This document shows, one piece after another, positions 1 to 9,200 of a DNA stretch of 64,000 nt. The stretch is from Phoronis australis. Taxonomy: Eukaryota; Phoronida; Phoronidae. A model generated the notes under the pieces. It saw only the letters and a list, made by a program, of their open reading frames with translations. It did no database searches and was not told the DNA's origin. Location of the stretch: contig NMRA01000256.1 of NCBI GenBank assembly GCA_002633005.1, positions 282,120-346,119 of the forward strand, given 5' to 3'. Each line of letters begins with the position of its first letter. The stretch's first letter is position 1. A program made the position numbers and the translations under genes.

Positions 1-1
1 C

Positions 2-610
2 GATTATGAAAGGGATTTGTACGCTGAACTGATGAAGGTCCCTGCGAAACAACGTCTGAAGAAGGATGCCATTCCGTCTGTGTTGATTCCCGACAGTGCC
101 CCGTCGCCAACCCCGAGAAGTGTGTTTTTGAAGCGAGAAGCCTCGCGAGCTGTAGCCAGTACAGTGACTGGAACCAGTGGAGGCACGTCATCTACTGTCA
201 CCCGTGCCTCCGAACGTACCCCAGAGCGTGCAATTCCTGGAACCAGTAGTGATTCGCCCTGTGCTGTTTTCTCCAGCCCAGAGCCTCTGAGCAGCCCTGC
301 AGCGATACTGAGTAGTGGGAGTCACGGATTACAGGCTCAGTTCGACACCCAGTGAAGAGGACAGTTCGTCGTCCAGTGAACAGATCGGTGAGCCAAACTT
401 TGATAAGTTTATTGTGGACTTGTCTAAAGTGTTGGAACTATTTAGAAGGTGCCAAGTGTGTGGCGAGGGAGTCACACGACACGATGTAAGCAGTTTGGGT
501 GCTCAGGTTACCATCCAGTAGGAGTGTGTCGCGGGACACTCTGGCAAGTGGGACAGTTGTTCCTCTGTCCGTGGTATGCCGGAGGTCCACTTAACCATGT
601 CCAGTAGTGG
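2..610 (+). pseudogene. THAP-type zinc-finger gene, 5'-truncated and broken
   Basis: The window opens inside a reading frame (frame 2, ending at TGA 353-355) that starts DYERDLYAELMK and continues KQRLKKDAIPSVLIP. This is the shape of the C-terminal part of a THAP DNA-binding domain, which ends in a basic LKxDAIPS stretch. A Ser/Thr/Pro-rich linker follows. The reading then seems to move to frame 3 (about 318-521), giving an acidic Ser run and a block KFIVDLSKVLELFRRCQVCG. A Cys-x-x-Cys block of this kind occurs in many transposon-like THAP proteins of marine invertebrates. TAG at 519-521 ends it, yet the same frame continues past the stop with a plausible ECVAGH...W stretch to about 600. A frame change and an in-frame stop suggest a decayed copy; an intron across 315-355 is the alternative. 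The 5' part with the zinc ligands lies outside the window. Family assignment is by eye. Confidence 0.45.
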
Positions 611-898
611 CTTGGGCTCGTCGAACTCTGAACAGCACAAGCATTCCATTGAGGTAGGCATAACAACGCACACAGTGAATTTGCACCAAGATGTGTCACC
701 ACGTCTGTCCTCAGTAGCCGCCTCGTTTCTCTCGACAGCTTCCTGTGCCTGTGCGTACTCTGCCTCGTTATACTCGGGCTCAAACATGTACCCACCCACT
801 GAATGTCCGTGAAAAAATTCCTCGTCACCACTGCTGTGAACAAGGTCTCCGTCACTCACACTACTGTCACTGTGATACGGGTCACCGACTCCAGCCAT
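596..898 (-). CDS. First exon of a P2X7-like Cys-rich (WC..C/MPT.EC.CC) protein
   Basis: Starting at ATG 898-896 (AAAATGG context; an in-frame ATG at 916 is possible), the minus strand encodes about 101 codons. An acidic, Ser-rich N-terminus (MAGVGDPYHSDSSVSDGD) leads into GDTSWCKFTVCVVMPTS and ECLCCSE. The spacing W-C-x4-C...MPT..EC.CC is that of the Cys-rich cytoplasmic domain of P2X7 receptors, which also occurs as a free-standing 'P2X purinoceptor 7-like' protein family in many marine invertebrates. One usual Cys of the WCxCGxC core is replaced by Phe. A donor-like site (ATG|GTTAAGT) at 596/595 would end the exon in phase 0. Without it the frame stays open to TGA at 503-505. Downstream exons would lie off the left edge or be lost, because the following sequence is antisense to the THAP relic. 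No transmembrane channel part is present. Confidence 0.45.
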
Positions 899-1069
899 TT
901 TCAGCTTACAACACACTAAACAATCCCTAAATCCAACGTAGTTGAGTTCTCTACTAACCTATCTTGCCGCAGAATACTCGCCGATGGAAAGTGGTGGCGA
1001 CAATTGTTGAAAAACAGCACAAAACAAAAGTAGAATAGAACAGATTCGCACGGTAAAGTCAACGCAAAA

Positions 1070-1115
1070 CCAAGTGGCGGGAAACGCTTGCCTCCTAAAA
1101 CGTCACTTCCGAAGT
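1070..1115 (-). promoter_or_regulatory. Candidate promoter of the P2X7-like gene
   Basis: About 160 bases upstream of the minus-strand start are a perfect E2F-type site (GGCGGGAAA, 1076-1084, here on +), a half CRE (ACGTCA, 1100-1105) and an adjoining ETS-type CACTTCCG (1104-1111). Such a TATA-less cluster is typical of housekeeping or transposon-borne promoters. Assignment to this gene is by position only. Confidence 0.25.
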
Positions 1116-1845
1116 AGCGGACGAGTAATTTATAAAATTACGAAAAGCTGTAATTAAGTGGAAAATATGTCTAGGATAACCAACCAACCTTATTTTAGCT
1201 CAAAATGAAATGGAAAAAGGTTGCCTTCGCCTTTAAGTCACCCAACGGGAAAACGCTGTCATGCAGTGAAAATGGAAGGCAGCAGCAGACCAGTGGGCAT
1301 GTGTGATAACTCGGATTTCTAGTCTCTTATTATGAAAACTATTGAAGGCAATTATCAGCACTTGCAAACAAGAATTTTGAAGTATGAAGAATTTCAACAG
1401 GAAGTAGCTGTAGTCTTAGTCGTGAAGCTGCCGACATTCCAGCCACGGCTATTGGTCTGTTGAAGCAAGTGCATGTACACGAATTTTGAAGAATGGCAAA
1501 GAAACGTTTTGTGTTAACGGAACTGTCCTTGGGAGGAAATGAGGCATTTGATAATGAACAACTATTGTGGATTAATTTGGGATAACACCTAGCAAAACTA
1601 ACTTCCAAGTATGCAATACTGTGGCGGAATTAAGAAATTTAATTATGACAGTGCTAACTGTAGCTGTGTGCGATTTTTGCCGAAATATCTATTAACGTTA
1701 GACTTACAGCAGGCCCGGGATATATTTGAGAGCCACAAAGTGTGCTAAAATGGTAGAAAATTAGGCGTAACATTTCTATAGGAATTGATTACCGCAGAAG
1801 GCCGATGTCTTAAATGCCCAGAAAAAATTAGGAAGGCAAGGTGAC

Positions 1846-2182
1846 TTGCCAAGAAAACGGCAGTCGGGGCACTCTAAAGGAAAGTACTTCAACCAATTCC
1901 AATTATCCGGTGCAACTTTTCTCACTCGACGGTGTTGTTTCACGACACCGCAACCTCCCAAAAAAAAACGAAACGCGGAGGGTGAGATATTACAGAGTAC
2001 AACTAGCAATGATTTGACAGTTGAGCTTGAGAAAACCCAGTGTTGAGCTATCCTTTATTAAAGACGTTGAGAATCTGACTGAAGTCATAGATGAATGCGA
2101 CGGGAAGGATATCGAGGAGTACACGGAGAGAAAGGAAGCTTTAAAGATTGCTTTCTTTGAAGACCAGGAGCGAAACCATGAG
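1846..2182 (+). other. Unrecognised coding-like fragment with a frame change
   Basis: Two overlapping open stretches look more protein-like than their surroundings. The first (1846-2046) is Lys/Arg-rich and contains the basic run PPKKKRN. The second (about 2018-2182, one frame over) reads ELSFIKDVENLTEVIDECDG, then KDIEEYTERKEAL, and ends ERNHE-TAA, an acidic helical pattern. They would join by a single-base frame change near 2040. I do not recognise the family. It may be a decayed transposable-element or retrogene fragment; chance is not excluded. Confidence 0.15.
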
Positions 2183-4911
2183 TAATAAATTAATGAAAAA
2201 TGCATGGTATAGACACAATTAGAAGCTTTCAAACTATTGCGTTTGTGTGCTGTCCATATTAATACTTATTCTTGGATACAGGTTCCCACCTCAAAATGAA
2301 TTTCCCACGGTCATTCTTTATGCCAATAGCAATTTTTTCGTCAACTGGATTAGAACAGGAATCATAGAACTCTCGCGCGCTCAGTCTATGGTTCTGACAC
2401 TTCAAACTTTTGTCAACACGATAGCTACCCTCAGAAAGTTCGATGTTGACCTAGTTCTAAACTTCTCTGCAACCCACTGTAAGGGGATGAAAACAATTCA
2501 AAGTCCGCCCCTTGAAATAGGGCTTGCTTAGCTGGAATTTAGAACTGCAGTCATGGGAGTGTTTTCACCTCCTGATTGCGAAGCGATCGAGTTAGCTGTG
2601 GTATCTTCATCAGCGCGTGATCTCAGCGGGAGGTCACCGCTTTATATACTCAAGCGCTCGACAACAACTAAACTTACAAGAGTCTCAGAACTCCCACATG
2701 CAAATTTGATATGCAAATGAGGGAGTACTTGACTACTGCGCCATCTATACATCGACGGAAAAGCTTAAATACCCGTGACTGCGTGTGGGAAATCGCGATT
2801 GCGTGCGCTGAAGTCGATATTTTCAAAGTACAATTACACCACTGTTTAAGGTTGCAAAGTGAGTTTTTTGATATCCTTCTATAGAAAAAGCTTTAATCTC
2901 TCTGATGAAATCATCTGTTTCCTTTTAAACGAAACTTAAGTCCTAAAATTAGTCCGGGGAAGGAGGCCAAAAACGGCGGTTTAGCTAGTTGTCCCTTCCT
3001 GGTTATCTCTTCCTGATTCTATTTAATTGATTCAACCCAATTTAAAATAAAAATCAAACTTGTTTGATAATTCATCTTAGTACGAAAATTCAATTCAACT
3101 CAATAAAATCCTGTTTACAAGATTCTTTGTTTTTTTAAGTCAGATGCAGTTTTAAATTGGTTAAATACCAGATAACTGTCTATCTGGACACAAAAGCACA
3201 ATCAGGTTTCAGCTCAAGTAGTTTAGGTAGGTCATTTTTCTCTAAAGTTTGTAATTGCCAGTGTCACTGTCATGGTTGATGACAGGTAGCCCATCAACTG
3301 AGTAGGAAACATTCTGGTTTGTTTATTTTCTTGGTGCCTCTTTCCAACTCAGGAACTGAGTGGAATATGCACTTTATGACCTTTTCTTAAGATTTCTCTT
3401 CAATATGAAGGCTCTCTTGAAGCCATGTGTTGAGGTTACATGGGAGTACTTGATGCATAACTTGGCACGACTTGGCAAAAATCCGAGGTTGCCAAACGAA
3501 ATCTGAGGCTGGCAAAAGTGACGTCAAAATTGTCAGCTAAAAAAAGGCTGTGGTGTACTCTTCAGTTTCTCACCGTAAAAAATATGCACCAGCCAATCTA
3601 TCTCAATTGCTCCTGCCAATGAAAAACGCAGATGATTGCATACACTGGAGGGTGGAGGTGCTTGTTTCATGGTCCGAACTTGCCCGATTTTTGCCAAACA
3701 ATTCTGACCTACGGGCAGAAGCTGCCATCTTCAATTTAAAAAATGTTCAAGGTTTGCACGAAGTGCAACCAAGTTAATTTTGCTCTCCTAACCACATATA
3801 ATAAATTTTCGAAAGAAGACTTTACAGTATACAACTAAACTTAAATGGGCAGATTTTGCTCCAAGGATTGGTAACAATTCTGAACCTTTGATTTCTTCTG
3901 ACAGTCAAAATGGATACATTTGACTGGAATGGCAGTAGGACTAGTGCATTATTAGATAAGGGGGGGGGGTTCACTTATTAACTGTCAGATACACTTGGTA
4001 ACTAAAATATTTGTAGTCCATTTGAAAATCTATTGTTTCCCAGGGCTGCTCTTACCAATTAGAAGATCATAGACTGAACAGAGGTTAAGTTTTATTAAGG
4101 TTATCTCATGCTTTATTTAGTTACCTTCATTCCAACTCGTATGTAAAAACTAGGAAATGTCAACCAGTAAACATATATTTTCTGAAAGAAAAACAACCAG
4201 AGATTATAAAAATATGTTTTATTGATAACCTGTTTTGTTTTTACCTATTTTTAGCAATATGGCACAAGCAACAGGTGATCTTTGGCTTTGACTTGATTTG
4301 ATTTTTTGTCAATACTAATTTCTGGGAATTCTTGGTTTTGAGTCTTTGAACTTTGTGGTGCTGAACTGTACTTGTTATGTTGAAGTTGGTTTGTTGATAC
4401 TACAATACTAGCTGTTTGAGATTCTTAACAGTTATCACCATTAGCATTGTGACGGTGAACAGGGTCACACACTCATCCCCTCGCTTAGATCAGGTAAGGA
4501 AAATGTTTGCAAAATTAAGTTGTCTACATTTTTATACCTGTGGTACCTTCCGAGCATTGTTCATTAATTTATAAACTAGTTACTATGGTAAAATCTCACC
4601 ACTTTCAGACAAAAATAATTGCCAAAATCTACATTTTTTTGTTTTTCAAGGGCTTCGAACACTAGTGTGAATGACCACAAGTTTTTAAAATATTGCCTGT
4701 TGGATTGTCTAGCTATGGTACACAACTTGAGTATGGAAAAGCTCAATCCCTAAATTCTTTTAGAACACCTAGTAACTGCCTTTTTATTCAATAAATTATC
4801 TAGTGCTGAGAATAATATGCATGTCTATTATTGATTTCTACCTAGTATTCCCTTATGTGTTATTAACCCCTTATCCTGTTTAAGTCTCTCATCGAATCTT
4901 CATTAGTGCAT

Positions 4912-4995
4912 TCATTTATTTCTTATTTATTTATGTATATATTTATTTTAATTTTTATGTCTTTATGTATATATTTATTTACCTATTTAGTAACT
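4912..4995. repeat. AT-rich low-complexity tract (TTTA/TGTATA units)
   Basis: Irregular repetition of TTATTTATT and TATGTATATATTTATT, about 80 bases. Simple-sequence DNA without coding content. Confidence 0.7.
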
Positions 4996-5340
4996 GATTT
5001 ACTTATTTACTGCTGATTGCCCTGTGTCTTTCATCGGTTTTCATTTTGTTATCTTTTTTATGGATGATTATGGAAATGAGTCTTTGAGTTTTTATGTTAT
5101 CGGTGTCTTGCACTTGTACTTTTATTTGCCTTGTGTTTTTATGTTTTTTTATTTCTGTGTACTTATGTGATTCTATTAAATTTATTATTATTAGTACTAA
5201 TTTGTTTTTGTTTTTTTCGTTTATTGGTCTGTTCTTGTGTGATTCTAATAAATTTATTTTTGTTATTATTATCATGTTTATGAAAAGAAGAGAAAACCAA
5301 AATTTCTCTTGTTTGCCATATTGTATTCTTCATTAATGAG

Positions 5341-5397
5341 ACTGTATTGTACTGTATTGTATTGTATTATACTGTATTGTACTGTATTGTTGTGTAT
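5341..5397. repeat. Pentanucleotide microsatellite (ACTGT/ATTGT)
   Basis: About ten 5-bp units alternating ACTGT and ATTGT, with one degenerate unit in the middle. A short purine-rich GTGTGTGAAAGTGTGTG stretch follows. Confidence 0.75.
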
Positions 5398-6246
5398 CTT
5401 GATGAAGAGAGTGTGTGTGAAAGTGTGTGTGAAAGAAAGTGATGCCACATACTGTTCCCACCCCTAGAGTCGTCTACTGTTCCATAATAAAATGTTATTA
5501 TTTGTATTATGCATTGTTCCTGTTATGTATACTTCAAAAGATTCACATGACTTGCCAAAGTCTTTAATATTGTTTATTAATTCTGTTGAATTTGAAAATT
5601 ATAGTACTATTTTTATTGGTATTTTCTCCTTAAGTTCAAAGTCCATGTGCTGTTTTTGCTTTGAAGAAGCATAGTTTTGGTTTATATTTTTCAGGCAGCT
5701 AACTAGAAATTTTAAACAAGAAGATTCTACTGTTTGAAGTATTTAAGCATGCTGTGGGTTGTCGAATGTTGCTCCATTTTAATGAATTTATTTAAATTTA
5801 TGAAAAAGCGCTGATGAGTAAATAGCAATTCTGATTAAAAAAACATTTCTCTTCATTTGCGGAGGAAGAATATGGCTAATAAGATTGAACCAATTTTTGA
5901 AATGCAGATTCAGCGTTAACACTTTCTGTGCAGAGTCGGACATGTGTCAAAACATTATATCTTGCTGCATTCAGTTTTTGATTTTTTATCTGCATTGCGT
6001 GTTGTTGTGTAACACAGTAAAATATCATGTGTATTACAATGACAAATGGCATTACAAATGGTGTAAAGTAGCTATGAGCAGAAAAGCAGTTTGCATATCT
6101 GTGGGACAAGTGCCTTGTGGATGCACTGCATTGTGGGTAAATACTTCAGAATCAGAGGACACTGTGGTATTGTGGGACGTGGCTATTATTGTGCATGTAA
6201 TGTGCATACTGAGTACGACTAAATCTGAGATATTGAATTGCCTTTT

Positions 6247-6262
6247 GTGCTTTTAGGTAAGA
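6247..6262 (+). promoter_or_regulatory. Dual acceptor/donor splice site before the PCED1 start exon
   Basis: A pyrimidine tract ends in TTTTAG directly followed by GTAAGA (6257-6262). The same point therefore reads as a 3' splice site and a 5' splice site, the layout of recursive-splice (ratchet) points. The simpler reading is the ordinary acceptor of the exon that carries ATG 6271. Confidence 0.35.
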
Positions 6263-6270
6263 AAGTTGCC

Positions 6271-9200
6271 ATGTGTGACCTGTTTATGACTGTTGATGTG
6301 CAGAACTTATTGACCAATAAGTTTATAGTCATCATTGGTGACTCCAGTAAGTATGAACAGCACTCGACGTTACTGAAAATCACCAGGCCGTAATTTTGGG
6401 ACCTACCCAAAATCTCAGGTCGCATTTTTGATATCCAGCTCGCATTCATAAGTAGCAATATCCAGCTCGCATTCATAAAGTGCAAAAATTTCCTGCCATT
6501 TTAACACGCCAAAACTGGTTTTTAGATCAATGAGAAATTGTTTAGATTATGCTTTTAGCTGCAATGTTATATACTCCCAAATTTCAAGGCGCAAAATTGA
6601 ATTCGCTGGGTGTCTCAAGTTCCTTGTAAAACACCCGGGCGCTCAACAGAGCCAGACAGGTACACTAGTTTATGTTGGACTGTCGCTTTTCTCTTTTGAT
6701 GTGCAGCTTTGGAGTGGTGCACTCATGTAAGTTCCCACACTTGAGAATCACTGGAGTGCACGTTGCCAGTGGTTGACAGATGACTCGTACATAGGCTATG
6801 TGAGCGCTCAGCCTCAGAAGCAAGGGCTTGAGAATTTCTTTGCGACTCAAAACTACTCTGCTGAAAGACGGAGTTAAATTAAGTTGTGGCCATGGTTTGA
6901 CTATTGATAAGGTTGTCATTTTCATGTTTCCCATCTTTTGCGAGAAAAAATAAACGGGATGCACAGTGAACCGGGCTGTTTTTTGATGACATTGCCAAGT
7001 TATGATTGTCTGCTGGGACCTTGCGCACAAGCAAACGGCGTGATCGACCAGTGGCATGCAGTGATGCAGTGCGATATTGTCGGAATATTGCAGTTGGATA
7101 ATCAAGACGTCTTGCATGAAAAATAAATACGGTATGTTTTTTCTGCCACAAAGTTTGGTAAGTTGATCGTTTAAGAATTAGCAGAAACATCGCTGTATCC
7201 CGTATTATGCTGTGGTCAGAAACTTACTTTGGCGCATCCTGGCAAAAATTTTCAACAGATGTAAAAAATACTAGACAATGAAACGTGTCCAAGATTAATT
7301 CTGCATTATCCCATGTTCACGCGACATGATTACAAATCATCGAGAGGACTGTTCTCTGTTTAGCATTCCTTTAAACTTGGCAACAATGAAATAATGATCG
7401 GATTCACTGAGTTGCTGTATGTTTGGCAGGTGGCTGCCAAGAAGTGTTAAAACTCAGCTCGCATACATTGGAAATTCCAGGTCGCATGTTGGGACTTGAT
7501 ACGATCAAGCTAGCCAAAATCTAAGCTCATGCTTCCAGACATTTCTGACCTGTAGCTCATTATGTTGAGCACTGGTAAAATAGTTTACTGACAATTTTGA
7601 GCCAGTGTTGTCCTTAGTGGCCAGTTCTTATAGATTTCAATTTCGAACTCGTCTTTTGTGTGACGATTACGAAGTCCTCAGTACACGTATGGTCCTCCGG
7701 CAGACACAACCGAGTCTCTGTCAATTCTAGATGCCCAAAAAACACAATCTCTGTTTTATTCCTAGCTCTGCACACTTTGTCACAATTTGATGTTTTTTCT
7801 ACTTTTCCTTGGATCATATATGTGTTTGCTTTGATGGTGGTTTCTGTCTGTTTTAGTCCAGCGGTCTGTCTACAAAGATCTCGTACAGATTCTGCAAGGG
7901 AATGAGTACATCACCACAGAAAAATTAAAGAGAAGGGTAAGCATTGAGGAAGCAAGGAAGCAAGGGTAGATTTTGTGATTGCTTATCTGTTGGTGTTGTG
8001 TTCCCTGATTTGGATCAGGTTTTAAATAGTTGTTGAGGGTTGAGGAGGGGTGGTCTGTGCATAGTTGGTTGTGGAGGGGTGTGAGTGGTTGAACTTCTGT
8101 CTGTGTTTCAGGGCTTGGAATTTTCCTCTTTTAAGAGGATTTCCTCTTGTTTGGTTACGATATCCACTTTTTTCGTTTCCGGTTTCCTCTTTTTTCATCT
8201 CTTTATCATTATTTTGACTTTATTCATGCAAAAATGTTTATTTCAGTTAAATTCAGCTCAAAAAATATTTCAATCACAAAGGCCTATTTATTTGTGAAAC
8301 GATACATCACTTGGAAAATTTTTCCTCTTTTTTGTAAGTGGTCATTCCAAGCCCTGGGGCCGGTCTCCAATCTTTTTACTCGAAATGGAACTTGAAATTA
8401 GGTTTGGCATTTTCTACTCTACTTTTGGGCAAACTCAAGATAATTGTCTATTATTCTATGCTCGAGTACACAATAACTTACGTAGATGATTTATTGCCCT
8501 TAGTTCACAGTTTGTAAACCCAGTATTAAAGCAATAAGTTCGAGTTTGAACTCAAAATTTCAAGTTTTTACTCGAGATTGTAGCACGAATATAAGGGTCT
8601 TCAAGGGCAAACTTGAACTAGAAACTCCTATGCATAAACTATAATGTATTCGAGCACAGTCTGATAACCAATTATCTGAAGTTGGCACAAAAGGAGCAGA
8701 GAAATTGCCAAAAATAGTTTCGAGTTCGTTTCGAGTACAAAGATTGGAGACCGGGCCCTGGTGTTTATTAGGACAACTCTGGTCTGTATGTTCCATATAC
8801 ATGGAGACAGTTGGACACCATGTCTGCCTAAAGGGCCCGATCTTACTGTGAATAGACCACGAACAGGCTTCCCAAATAAGCAGTTTGGGAAAGTGGAACA
8901 GAATCCCCATACCATAAACTCTGGCTTATAAACGCACACAAGGTCTAACTAAGCATTAGGTCTTGCAAGCCTCGGGCATTTTGCCATTGTACAGTAACCA
9001 GAGTTATCACAAAAAAGTCGAAAATTCATGTTCTTGGTTCCCGATTTGCACAAGGTCTGTCTCTAGTTAGTGACGTAAATTTGGTTCTCGTGTGGCAAAG
9101 AATGAGAAGCTGCTTGCTGCCTCTTGGTATTGTCTTGCTGGAATGAAAAATAACTTGTATTCACTGACGCATTGCTGCTTTCAGGGCGAGAAGACCTGTA

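Larger units (their letters stand above)
2190..6256. other. Intergenic or 5' flank of PCED1, no gene seen
   Basis: I see no supportable coding exon here. The DNA is AT-rich with short low-complexity runs: a G9 run at 3961, T-rich tracts, and TTTATT-type repeats at 4910-5000. Around 2,540-2,830 is a locally CpG-richer patch with a TTTATATA-type element. It could belong to an upstream non-coding exon or promoter of PCED1, but nothing fixes a start site. Confidence 0.4.

Noticed and set aside
5003-5336. Opposed 80-90-aa ORFs
   Set aside because: Low-complexity T-rich/A-rich sequence, no gene features.
6665-7190. Minus-strand ORFs of 103-150 aa
   Set aside because: They lie inside the non-autonomous hAT-like element; the similarity to 62,384-62,919 is repeat DNA, and neither copy reads as transposase.
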